The notes below the pieces were generated by a model. The model was not told the origin of the DNA, did not search any database, and worked only from the letters and a program-made list of their open reading frames with translations. From assembly GCA_030425205.1 (NCBI GenBank), contig JAUIAP010000021.1:1-64000 (forward strand): a stretch of 64,000 nt of DNA, read 5' to 3'. The position numbers and the translations under genes are program-made. Below are positions 35,043 through 44,313 of the stretch, piece after piece. The DNA comes from Anaerolineae bacterium (lineage in GTDB: Bacteria > Chloroflexota > Anaerolineae > Promineifilales > Promineifilaceae). Position 1 is the stretch's first letter. Every line of letters begins with the position of its first letter.

Positions 35043-37904
35043 CTAAGCCAAAATCGCACGATAGAGCCAAACATTTTCAAAGAAGGCGCGCCGAATTTTC
35101 TTGTCGGTGACGTGACCAATGCAGAGATTGAGCGCAGCAATACCTAGATTTTGGATTGCAGATTGCCGCACGTCATTTGTCAACGCGCATAGTTGTTGTG
35201 CCATTAGATAGGTGCGCGGTTGGAGCTTTCCCACAGGGAGCTGTTGCACCTCTGCAATCAGATGAACGGTATTTTCGGCCGATTCTCCCATCTCCAATTG
35301 CACCAACGCCAATCCGCAACGCGCCTCTAACTGCAAGGCGACTGATGCGCTATCAGACAAACCAGCGACAGCTTGCTGATAATGTATCCGGGCGGGTTCA
35401 AATTGCCTGGTGGCGCGTTCGAGATGGGCCAGCAACAGAATAATCTCGTTGCTGTAATATTGCTCTTGGATCGATTCAGCAATTGTGAGGGCATTGCGTG
35501 CCACCACGATACCAGCATGATGCTGCCCTGCAAAGTAGTGGGTGCGGGCAATATGGATCAAGGTCGAGGCTTCCCCGCGCCGATGGTTGATCGCCATGGC
35601 AAGCTCGTTACCCTCTCGCAAGAAGTCAAATGCACGCACAAATTGCCCCAATTTGCCGACCGTCATGCCGTAATTGGAGAGCAGGAAGATTTCAGTGGCG
35701 CGTTCACCCGTCATGCGGGCGAGTTCCAGCGCACGGTCATACAGTGGTGGCGCATCGGCAAAGAAACGATCTTTTTCAAGCACAGAAACGAGATTGAGAA
35801 TCGCTTTGCATTCTTGGCGCAGATCGCCCGATGTCCGACAAAGATCGACCACGTTGCGCAAGATAGGGCGTGTGTCGGCGTAATTGCCCATGCGCCAGTA
35901 GAGATTGCCGAGGGCGTGGCGGGCATATATTTCGGCCGATTGTTCTCCCGCCTCTTGTGCCAATGTGACCGCCTGTTTTAACAGCGTTTCCGCCTCGGCA
36001 TAGCGACCTTGCTGCCCCATGATGAGACACAGGTGGGTGGTTGCATTGACAATTTCGTGGGCTTCCTCGTCATGGCGATAGCGGTCAAGCGCTTGCATCC
36101 CCCACGCAATCGCTGACTCAATCTGACCGAGCTGAAACTGCGCTTGGCTCATCGCATACGCTGCATCGCCGGCCCACTGGCTGTGAATATCCTGCACCGC
36201 TTGCGTTAACCACGTGACTGCGTCGGTCAACGCACCCGCTTCCAGCGCAAATTTGCCAAGCCAATAGGCGGCACGTTCTGGTTGCAATCTGTGGGCGGCT
36301 TCAAGCGGCGCGACGAGTGTGTGTTGGCGGCCTCGCGTGACGGCAAAGTTGCTGACGGCGCGAATGATGGTGAAAAAGGGGGCGATTTTGGCGTGCTGAA
36401 CAGCATGATGCAGCGTGGCGACGATGTTGGGAAATGCGCTTTCGAGGGCGGCATCATCGGCCGAAATCACCCATTCCGCAAAATAGTCAACCAGCTGATT
36501 GACTGCTGCGCCAGACGACCCCGTCTGGCTTGCATAGTCGTGAATCGTTTGATGCAGCGTCCACTGGGCATCCCCCGCCGCCATTACCAGACCCATCTCA
36601 GCCAGCGCATCAAATGACGCACTCTCCCCGCTTGCCAACGCGATGCCGAGCGCATAGGAGAAAACGTTTGGTTGTGGCGGCAGCAGCGTCAAATTGGTCA
36701 GTGCTTGACGTGCGGCGTGGGGCAGCAGAGCAGCCGAGAGTTCTATCGAGGTGTATAAGGATTGCGGTGTGCCAAATGGGAGATCAGAGGTTTGACGGAG
36801 CGGGGAGCGGGGACGGTTGAGTTGAAGGCGTGTTTCGGCCGATTCCAACAACAGTTCAACGCCACCCGCCCCCGTGCGGCGCAAGTATCGGCCGATGAGT
36901 GACAGTGCCAATGGCAATCCCCCGACCTTATGCGACAACAAGGCCAATTGGTCGGCTGGTGCGCTATCGTCACTAATGGCGGCTAGCAGTGTCACGCTCT
37001 CAGACTCGGCAAAGCTGTCGATCGGGACAACCTGTGTCCCGGCAAAATCGCAGGCGATGTCGGGAAAGCGCGTTGTCAAAAGCTGTACACAGTTGACACC
37101 CCCTAACTGTAACGCCAGCGCGTCGTCCAGCATCCACGCATCGTCAATACAGAGCAGCAGTTTGCGACTGCCGCACAGCGAATGCACCATTTTGGCGCGG
37201 GTCGCAATGGTGTTTGCCGTGCTGATTTGCAACTCATTCGCGTTGAGCGCACGCGCCCAGCGTTCGAGTGCGGTCAACAGATCGGGCTGTCGGCCAAGCG
37301 ACACCCAAAGCACCCCATCGGGAAACGTGTTGTGTTGTTGCAGTGTGTGAGCCAGTTCGATCAGCACGCTCGTCTTGCCCACGCCGGGCAGGCCATAGAG
37401 TGCGATGCGTGCTGTGTCGCCTGCCAGCAGTTGCCCCCAGAGTTGATGGAGGAGGTTGGATCGGCCGATAAACGGTCGATTGATGCGCGGCGGCGCAAGA
37501 AATGGCACGTCACCACGCGGTGCAATCCGTGCGTTGCGTCGTCTGAGCGCATCGGACACCAGATCAAATGCCTGCGCCTGCTCTCGATGGTAGGTGCGCT
37601 TTGAAATATACAGTTGCGCCGCGACATATTGCGGACTGTAGCGGTTGATAAACTGATCGGTCAGAATGACGTAGGCACGGTTCTTTTTGGAGAGGGGATC
37701 AACGTGTGAGCGCAACGTCGCAACGATTTGCCGTAATAGATCACGCAACGCCAGACCACGCCCTGCCACCGAATCGCCATACCCGTTGGCGCGGACGTGT
37801 TCAGTCACACACGGCAATGTCGCCAACGGGGATGCCCCTAGTCGGGCAGTGTCGTGCCATACTTTGAAGCAGTTGCGAACCTGTTTATGCTCAATCATGC
37901 CCAT
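35043..37904 (-). CDS. NB-ARC/TPR (STAND) transcriptional regulator
   Basis: A 953-residue signal-transduction ATPase. The N-terminus has an HTH-like stretch in RYSPQYVAAQLYISKRTYHR (about residues 95-115). The NB-ARC core has Walker A YGLPGVGKTS (about 173), Walker B KLLLCIDDAW (about 248) and the GLPLAL motif (about 326). The last 450 residues are TPR repeats (for example AETLLKQAVTLAQEAGEQSA and ALGNLYWRMGNYADTRPILR). STAND proteins bind a ligand, assemble by ATP exchange and then regulate transcription. It is divergent from the exported-protein gene at 38070, 165 bp away, and convergent with the giant gene. The ATG at 37904 is chosen over a TTG at 37925. Confidence 0.85.
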   Translation of the reverse strand: MGMIEHKQVRNCFKVWHDTARLGASPLATLPCVTEHVRANGYGDSVAGRGLALRDLLRQIVATLRSHVDPLSKKNRAYVILTDQFINRYSPQYVAAQLYISKRTYHREQAQAFDLVSDALRRRNARIAPRGDVPFLAPPRINRPFIGRSNLLHQLWGQLLAGDTARIALYGLPGVGKTSVLIELAHTLQQHNTFPDGVLWVSLGRQPDLLTALERWARALNANELQISTANTIATRAKMVHSLCGSRKLLLCIDDAWMLDDALALQLGGVNCVQLLTTRFPDIACDFAGTQVVPIDSFAESESVTLLAAISDDSAPADQLALLSHKVGGLPLALSLIGRYLRRTGAGGVELLLESAETRLQLNRPRSPLRQTSDLPFGTPQSLYTSIELSAALLPHAARQALTNLTLLPPQPNVFSYALGIALASGESASFDALAEMGLVMAAGDAQWTLHQTIHDYASQTGSSGAAVNQLVDYFAEWVISADDAALESAFPNIVATLHHAVQHAKIAPFFTIIRAVSNFAVTRGRQHTLVAPLEAAHRLQPERAAYWLGKFALEAGALTDAVTWLTQAVQDIHSQWAGDAAYAMSQAQFQLGQIESAIAWGMQALDRYRHDEEAHEIVNATTHLCLIMGQQGRYAEAETLLKQAVTLAQEAGEQSAEIYARHALGNLYWRMGNYADTRPILRNVVDLCRTSGDLRQECKAILNLVSVLEKDRFFADAPPLYDRALELARMTGERATEIFLLSNYGMTVGKLGQFVRAFDFLREGNELAMAINHRRGEASTLIHIARTHYFAGQHHAGIVVARNALTIAESIQEQYYSNEIILLLAHLERATRQFEPARIHYQQAVAGLSDSASVALQLEARCGLALVQLEMGESAENTVHLIAEVQQLPVGKLQPRTYLMAQQLCALTNDVRQSAIQNLGIAALNLCIGHVTDKKIRRAFFENVWLYRAILA

Positions 37905-38069
37905 TTTCCCAGTTATGTGTTGCAAACGACCAGAACTAAGTCCATTCTACACGATAAATGGGTCAAATTTGGCACAAATTTGGCACTTTTTGATTGGGAG
38001 ATCGCTTATCCTAAAGATGGTGCGAATCGGCAATCGCACACCGCTATTAATATCTACCAAGGAGATAAT

Positions 38070-40169
38070 ATGTTCATTCAAAATAAGCGACGTCTGGCGA
38101 TGGTCTCTATCGTGCTGTTGGTGCCCTTGTTATCTGTTAGTTTAATATGGCGCATCACACGAGTTTCAGCCCAAGGTTTGCTTTCAGTAGAGTACACTGG
38201 TAACAGATTGTTCAGGGATGACAACTACACGCTTATTGCAACCGATGTTGACGTCCCTGGACAACCCAGAAAGTATAGATTTGCCTTACTTGACAATAAT
38301 GGAGAAGGAATTACGCCTCAGCCAACTGGGACACCTAGCCCATGGGGAATGGACTACGACACCTATGACATCTTTGGAAAACATCCAGCTGGAATTCATA
38401 TTGAAATGACCAGTAATGGAGAGATGGAGCGACAGATATTTATGCCAATTCAGACTGGCCCAACTCCTACTATTGTTTACTGGCATACAATGGCTGAGAA
38501 CAATTGTGAAGAAGAACAATTGATTGGCTACGACTTTGATTCTTGGAACATTGAACGATATCTCAAGACGTGTAACACGGGATCACGTTCGTCGGGAATT
38601 TATCTTCAATTCTGTGACTTTGACCAATGCACTGATGTCACGCCACCTGCGCCAAATTCTGAAGATTGGTGGTATTTTCAACCGATGTACGGATTGGCAA
38701 ATAGCAATCTTTACAATTATGTACAGGGAGTTACGAGAGACAATTCACGGCACTTTATCCGTATAGACGATGCAGGCGGCATAGAAACTGCATCTGCAAC
38801 AATTATCACCCCACCGGGTGACTGGTCGGCCGATTTCTATCCAAAGGTTGGCAAAGTCAATGATGTGACATTGATGCAGTTGAGCGACACATCTTTCCTC
38901 CCACACCTTTTCTATAGCACGGACGGTATCAACTTTACAGAATTTTCATCACGCTTCACATGGAATACGTTAACCTATCTGCCTCACACAACTTGCCCCA
39001 GCTTCATCCTCTCCACCGATGGCAACGATGCCCACGTCCTCACGACATGCGGCGGTTTCCCCAACGACATCACGCCTGCTGGCTCATGGAAGGTCGGCAC
39101 GCTGACCCATCCAGAGCATAACGGCGACCTGCTGTTCAGCTTGCAAGACATGACGACAAACGAGTGGAAGCTATTTGCCTCAACCAATGGCGCAGCGCCC
39201 GTTTCCCACGATCTACCCGGCGCGGAGACGCTGCTGACCACGATTGGTTCAACCTATCTCTATTCAGTCTATCAAACCGATTTAGAGCGACATCTTTACA
39301 GCACGAGCGACTACAACAGCTTTACCGAACACAACGTCGGTGATTGGCAGGCGATTGTCTACATCGGTGAATTTAGCGGACAGCACCTATTCCAATTTAT
39401 TGACAAGACAACGGGCAACGCCCATCTCTTTACCGCACCAGACGGTACGACCTTAACGGAACGCAACGTTGACACATGGGACACGCTATCACAAGTGTAC
39501 ACAGAAAGCCCATTCGAGGCGCAGCTCGGCATTGATGGGAACCTCTATCTCATGTTTGGCAACCGCTTGCACATCAGCAGTGACGGAATCAATTACACCG
39601 ACATTACGCCAGCGTCTGCCACAATAAGCGATAGTTCGGTTGACTACTATCTCGGCGACTTTACAGGTACAAACTACTTCTTGGTCAATGGACGACTGCT
39701 CGCCCACGATGGCAGCACTGCGCTTGCGGTTGATGAAACGCCAACAGCCCCGCATGACGGATGGGATCGCGGTGGGTTTGTCGTTGTCGATGCCGATCAG
39801 GCCTATTTGACGTTGAAAGATGAGCCGAGCAGTTTTGCCACCGGTGATTGGCAACTGTTTGAAGCACCCTCTGGCGCGCGGGCAACGTGGATAAACATTA
39901 CACCAGCCGACAGCGCGGCCCCATGGCAATCGATTCGCTTCTTGGGCGCGTCTGGTGAAAATCGCAACTTCGAGTTTGTGAGTGTTGCAGATTTCAGCTA
40001 TCACATCTACACGGGAGATGGGCGTGTTGTCCCCACTGCGGTGCAATTGAACGAGAGCGGTGTGCAGCCGACATTGCTGCCCGTTTGGTTGCTGCTTGTT
40101 GCACTGATCTCAGTCTCTTTGTCTTTCATTTGGCGCCTATGGCGAGTAGCTATTCAAAGGCAAGTGTGA
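38070..40169 (+). CDS. Exported beta-propeller-like protein with C-terminal TAV-L anchor
   Basis: A 699-residue protein. The ATG at 38070 has a perfect AAGGAGATAAT site, so the in-frame region before it is untranslated. The signal peptide is RLAMVSIVLLVPLLSVSLIW. The body has repeated WKLFASTNGAAPVS-, HLYSTSDYNSFTEHNVGDW- and HLFTAPDGTTLTERNVDTW-like units of about 50-60 residues, suggesting a beta-propeller or similar repeat fold. It ends in PTAVQLNESG, a hydrophobic helix and WRLWRVAIQRQV. No catalytic motif is seen. The N-terminal half (38.2-38.9 kb) is AT-richer than the C-terminal half. It faces the STAND regulator gene, which may control it. Confidence 0.8.
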   Translation: MFIQNKRRLAMVSIVLLVPLLSVSLIWRITRVSAQGLLSVEYTGNRLFRDDNYTLIATDVDVPGQPRKYRFALLDNNGEGITPQPTGTPSPWGMDYDTYDIFGKHPAGIHIEMTSNGEMERQIFMPIQTGPTPTIVYWHTMAENNCEEEQLIGYDFDSWNIERYLKTCNTGSRSSGIYLQFCDFDQCTDVTPPAPNSEDWWYFQPMYGLANSNLYNYVQGVTRDNSRHFIRIDDAGGIETASATIITPPGDWSADFYPKVGKVNDVTLMQLSDTSFLPHLFYSTDGINFTEFSSRFTWNTLTYLPHTTCPSFILSTDGNDAHVLTTCGGFPNDITPAGSWKVGTLTHPEHNGDLLFSLQDMTTNEWKLFASTNGAAPVSHDLPGAETLLTTIGSTYLYSVYQTDLERHLYSTSDYNSFTEHNVGDWQAIVYIGEFSGQHLFQFIDKTTGNAHLFTAPDGTTLTERNVDTWDTLSQVYTESPFEAQLGIDGNLYLMFGNRLHISSDGINYTDITPASATISDSSVDYYLGDFTGTNYFLVNGRLLAHDGSTALAVDETPTAPHDGWDRGGFVVVDADQAYLTLKDEPSSFATGDWQLFEAPSGARATWINITPADSAAPWQSIRFLGASGENRNFEFVSVADFSYHIYTGDGRVVPTAVQLNESGVQPTLLPVWLLLVALISVSLSFIWRLWRVAIQRQV

Positions 40170-40248
40170 TGGGGAATTACGTCTCAATACGAACCTAATT
40201 ACACCTGATTGCCGATAAGCGTTCGACGCTCCCGACAAAACGGGACAC

Positions 40249-40394
40249 GCATCCCATGACAACGGGATGCACCCACCTGTGTGCTTGTGACAAATCGACT
40301 ATTCAAGGAGATAAGTCACATGACAATATTTTATTTTGGGCTGTGTTGGGCTGTATCAAAATGCGCCACATGGCCGCATCAGAGTGTTGCCTAG
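40249..40394 (+). pseudogene. Orphan ribosome site and decayed 5' end of an exported-protein gene
   Basis: After a hairpin (GCATCCC 40249-40255 with GGGATGC 40264-40270) a strong AAGGAGATAAG site lies before the ATG at 40320. That is the same site used by the exported proteins. The frame is only 24 codons (MTIFYFGLCWAVSKCATWPH) before TAG at 40392. A hydrophobic stretch in another frame follows (RWRWIPVLAVINALLGR, about 40396-40450), as if a signal region was frameshifted. The rest of 40170-40561 shows nothing else. Confidence 0.35.
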
Positions 40395-40561
40395 CCGCTG
40401 GCGCTGGATCCCAGTGCTGGCAGTTATCAACGCCCTGTTGGGGCGCGATTTTTAGCTTTACCAATTTGTCACCAGATGACCCACCTGCGCTGCACCTCTG
40501 CGACGCGCATTTGGGTGCATGAATCGGAACTTAGGTTTCTGTTAAGCCAGTTTAGCTTGCA

Positions 40562-41395
40562 TTACAACCGTGCGATCAGCTCGCCACGCTTGAACGTTTT
40601 GGCCCCAAACCAAATCAAGCCAATTGTGGGCAACCATATCAGCAAGCCGATCAATATGACGATGAAAGGGCTAAAATAGAGGATGCCGCCTAACTGCCCA
40701 AATAGCAGCAACACGACGGGAATGACGATGAGACCACCTAGTTGATACGCCTCTTGAAATGTGCTTACCCGCGATGACACCAACACCATCGCGCCCAAAC
40801 CCAATCCAGCGACGGCGGGTACGACCCACAGAATGAGCAACAGCCATGTCAAATCGAGAACAAAAGCTCCCCCCATGAGCGAGAATGTCGTTATCGTGAC
40901 AATCGTGGCGAAGATGAGATACCCCACCCAACCGATCACGATACCCGCTATCCAAGGGGCGAGGATTTTTGCCAGATATAACTCGCGGTCAGATAGGGGC
41001 GCATAGATCAACGCCTCCAACGTCTTGCGCTCTTTTTCACCAGCAAAACTGTCTGCCGCGATCACATTGGCCGCCATTGTGGGAAGGATCAGATAGAAGG
41101 CTGGAAAGAACATGTTGAAGATGATGTAGGTCATTCGCTGCAATTCATTGTCGTATGCTTGCAGTTTGCTATCGATCACCGCTGGCAAATTATCAAAAAA
41201 CAGCCCCGCTTCAGCGCGGAATGCAAGGATCGACTCGGCCGCTGGGTCAGCGTTGGCGAGAAAAATACCACCGATTGTAGGCAGAAGAACCAGCAACAGA
41301 CCGGGCACAGCGATCAACGGGATCAAGACCGCCTTACTTTGGGCGATCACTTTCAAATCTTTGCGAATGATGGCTCGTATCGCACGCCAGTTCAT
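40562..41395 (-). CDS. ABC-2 type transporter permease
   Basis: A 277-residue membrane protein with six predicted helices: near residues 25-45, 90-115, 140-165, 175-200, 215-230 and 240-260. It has the conserved ABC-2 segment NVIAADSFAGEKERKTLEAL followed by LSDRELYLAKIL, the feature of NatB/ABC2_membrane_3 permeases. The ATP-binding gene is directly upstream with a 5-bp gap, so the two form one exporter. It would export a drug, lipid, ion or peptide; the substrate is not indicated. The C-terminus is charged (KTFKRGELIARL). Confidence 0.88.
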   Translation of the reverse strand: MNWRAIRAIIRKDLKVIAQSKAVLIPLIAVPGLLLVLLPTIGGIFLANADPAAESILAFRAEAGLFFDNLPAVIDSKLQAYDNELQRMTYIIFNMFFPAFYLILPTMAANVIAADSFAGEKERKTLEALIYAPLSDRELYLAKILAPWIAGIVIGWVGYLIFATIVTITTFSLMGGAFVLDLTWLLLILWVVPAVAGLGLGAMVLVSSRVSTFQEAYQLGGLIVIPVVLLLFGQLGGILYFSPFIVILIGLLIWLPTIGLIWFGAKTFKRGELIARL

Positions 41396-41400
41396 CTTAT

Positions 41401-42339
41401 CTATCCTCTTTCTTGATGCAAGGCAACATAAATATCTTCCAGCGCGGGTTGTTGGGGTTCGATGGCATAGACGCGGATATCTTGTGCAACCAAGCGTGCT
41501 AACAGTTGCGGAACCGTCTCTCGATCTCGCAGTGTAAAGTTGAAAGACTGCTCGCTTACAACGAGATTGGTGATTTCAGCAAACTGTTCGAGAAGGTGTT
41601 GTGCGTGCGGTTGTTGATCGGCCGAAATCTCAACCCGATAGCGCACCTCTGCCCCGACAGTTTGAGCCAACTCACGTGGTGAACCGACTGCAACGAGACG
41701 GCCTCGCTCAATGACGGCAACACGATCACAAAGGCGTTGCGCCTCGACCAGATTGTGCGTGCATAAGACAACAGTACGCCCTTCATCTCGGCTCATCTGC
41801 CGTATCAATTTATGCACGTCTTGAATCGCAATTGGGTCTAATCCACTCGTCGGTTCATCGAGAAACATCAACTGTGGCTCATGCAAAAATGCCCGCGCCA
41901 ACGCCAATCGCTGTTTCATCCCCTTGCTGTAGCCGCCAACCCTTTCGGCCGATCGGTCTCGCAACCCAAACTGCCCCAACACTGCGTCGATGCGCTGCTC
42001 TACGTTGGCGTGGGGAATGCTGTATAGATCGGCAAAGATCGCCAGATTATCATAAGCGGTGAGACGCTCATCGACGGATGGTGTTTCGGTCAGCACCCCT
42101 GTCAATTTCCGTAGCTGTGCCCCTGCATCCTGCGGGTCAAGGCCTAAGACGCGCAGCGTTCCCGTGTCGGGTGTGAGTACCCCGTTGAGCAGGCGCACCG
42201 TCGTCGTTTTGCCTGCCCCATTGTGGCCTAAGATGCCAAACACCTCCCCCGCGTCAATAGTCAAGGACAACTGATCAACTGCGACCGTCTCCCCAAAGCG
42301 TCGCGTCACATTTTGAATCTCAATCGCATGTGCTGTCAT
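41401..42339 (-). CDS. ABC transporter ATP-binding protein
   Basis: A 312-residue ATPase of the NatA/CcmA class. Walker A is GHNGAGKTT, the Q-loop region is LTGVLTETP, the signature is GGYSKGMKQRLALARA, Walker B is LMFLDEPTSGLDP and the switch His lies in VVLCTHN. The extra C-terminal 80 residues carry the domain seen in drug and sodium exporters of this class. It works with the permease 5 bp downstream. The ATG at 42339 starts just before the conserved AIEIQNVTRRFGE; the frame extends to 42405 without support. Two TCGGCCGA copies lie at 41618 and 41945. Confidence 0.92.
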   Translation of the reverse strand: MTAHAIEIQNVTRRFGETVAVDQLSLTIDAGEVFGILGHNGAGKTTTVRLLNGVLTPDTGTLRVLGLDPQDAGAQLRKLTGVLTETPSVDERLTAYDNLAIFADLYSIPHANVEQRIDAVLGQFGLRDRSAERVGGYSKGMKQRLALARAFLHEPQLMFLDEPTSGLDPIAIQDVHKLIRQMSRDEGRTVVLCTHNLVEAQRLCDRVAVIERGRLVAVGSPRELAQTVGAEVRYRVEISADQQPHAQHLLEQFAEITNLVVSEQSFNFTLRDRETVPQLLARLVAQDIRVYAIEPQQPALEDIYVALHQERG

Positions 42340-42418
42340 CAGTTGATTATAGAGGGGTTTTGCGAGAGTGGTAGCTGAATCTAAAGCGTTCGCACACGGC
42401 TCCATCGTTCATTCAGCC

Positions 42419-43997
42419 AAAATAAAGAGCAGCAGCACGCTAATTCGACGCGCAAAATCCCAAAGTTGTCGATCTGTTGCGCCACTTCATCCAAAACGAG
42501 ATCGATTGACCGCTGCTGGGCAGGAAATGGATGGGCGCGTCGTCAATCGTGTCGTAGACGCCGTCACCGTCACTATCGTGGTCAAAGATGTCGGGCGTGT
42601 TGTCGCCGTCCGTGTCGGGACAGCTACCGCTGCTCATGGTTTCGCACTCGGCCCCGTCTGGTCGGCCGTCACCATCGGTGTCTGGGTCGAGCGGATCGCT
42701 GTAGAGTGTCTCGCCGCCAAACGCAAACCCGTTGACCTCAACGCCATCGCTCAGCCCGTCACGGTCGGTGTCCGCGCTGTTGACTAGTGTGCCAATCAGC
42801 GAGTACTCGTCTCCGTCTGAAAGGCCGTCATCGTCGGTGTCGGCATCGCGTGGGTTGGCGCAGGCAGCGTCGGCCGCGTTCGCTTTCTGCGCGTCCGTTG
42901 CGTTGGCTGCGGTCGAGAAGCCCGCCGTCTGGTTTGGGCAAAGTCGCGCCTCTTGACCATCGTCGAGATCATCGTCGTCGCTGTCTGGATCATTGGCATA
43001 CGTCGTCCAGGCCGCTCGCTCGTCGCGTCTAACCCATGTAGCGTCCCTGCTCCTGTGGCGGCTGCGTCACGTCGAAAGGCCTGTCCGCGACGCGACTCGT
43101 GTCAAGCGTTGGTAGAACGGTCGGTGGCTCTAAGCCGAGATGGGTAATGATGCGAGCCGCCATCGGATTGGTGCCGCTTTGGCGCAGGGCAAGCTCGCGC
43201 TCCTTGCGCTCCGTCTCCGCCTGCTGCAAGATGGGATACCCCTTGCGCTGCTGTTCGGCAATTTGCGCCTGCACGATGGGGGTCGCGGGCATGAGGGCAA
43301 GCCATAGTGCCATTGACACGGCAAAGATGGCGTACATTCGTCGCCGTTGAAGGGGGAGTAACACCGCTGCATCGCCAAATGTTACAACGAGCGCGAGCTG
43401 GCTCATGACGGCAGCGAGATCAATTGATCTGCCAAGGTGCGCTACTGCCGCCTGCACATCGCTCCATGACGCGAAGCTGGACAGCTGCACCTCATGGTAG
43501 TCAACCATCGTCAGCAGTTCGGTCTGAACGCCAGTTCGGTCGGGCGCGTACGCAATACGCACGAAGAGCGAGCTGGGCGTGCCGTCCGCATTTAGCCACA
43601 GGTCGCCACGCGCATCGCTGTTTGCCCACAGGTCGCCATCACGCAGCGTGATGCCGGGCGGCAGTTGGCCTCCTGCGACGAGATATGCCTGCATCTCCAT
43701 ACGCAACGCGGCAGCGACGTGGTCACCGTCGATGAGAAAGCTAATCGTCGGGTCGTCTAGCTGGTCACCGCCAGCCGTTACGTGATGAGCCGCGTCGAGA
43801 TAGATGATGCCATCCGAACTGCTGCTGACACCGAGTACGTTGTCGTTGGTTTGCCAGTCGCCGCCAGGGGCGCGGGTGCTGAGCGTGTCCCCCACTTGGC
43901 GGACGTGCAGGGCGGTCTGCGGATCGTACTCGGCTTGGATGGTGTCCCATACGTAGGGGCTAGGTAAACGGCGCGTGGCCCCTACACCAAATGTCAA
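42419..43997 (-). pseudogene. Broken paralogue of the giant surface protein
   Basis: The first part (43997-43029) reads 322 residues that align with residues about 30-330 of the giant protein: EYDPQTALHVRQVGDTL, the LWLNADGTPSSLFVRIAY segment, and MYAIFAVSMALWLALMPA for the membrane segment. It lacks a signal peptide and stops at TAG 43029. In a neighbouring frame the thrombospondin-3-like array continues directly: DPDSDDDDLDDGQEA, ADTDDDGLSDGDEYSLIG, DPDTDGDGRPDGAECE and DHDSDGDGVYDTIDDA, ending near 42440. One frameshift lies near 43030 and another near 42480. The 4000 residues found after this point in the giant protein are absent. No TCGGCCGA lies in this stretch. Confidence 0.8.
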
Positions 43998-44313
43998 CAG
44001 AACCTAGTCAATTTGGTAGTAGTGCATTAAAGCGTGGAGATTAACACCACCTGTCCACAAGAGCTTAAACATTGACGTTTTTAAGCAGTATTGACCTGAG
44101 CTTAACTCTCCTTTTCAGGAAAGCTCCCCGTTTGCATTTTATGTGCAATCTGTTCGCATTTATCCTTTATACTAAAGGCAATGAACGATTATCACCTATG
44201 CACCGCTGACGCGTTCCCGTCAGCGCCCATGACTATAGTAGATAATTTGGGCGACACCGACGATAGATAAGTGCGGTTAACGAGAACGACATCGGCAAGG
44301 AGATACCTCACCA

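Noticed and set aside
37960..37995. TGGCAC-N-TTGGCA pattern resembling a sigma-54 -24/-12 promoter upstream of the 38070 gene
   Set aside because: The GG and GC doublets have the right spacing, but the -12 box deviates, the region is simply repeated TTTGGCAC words, and no enhancer-binding protein gene is near.
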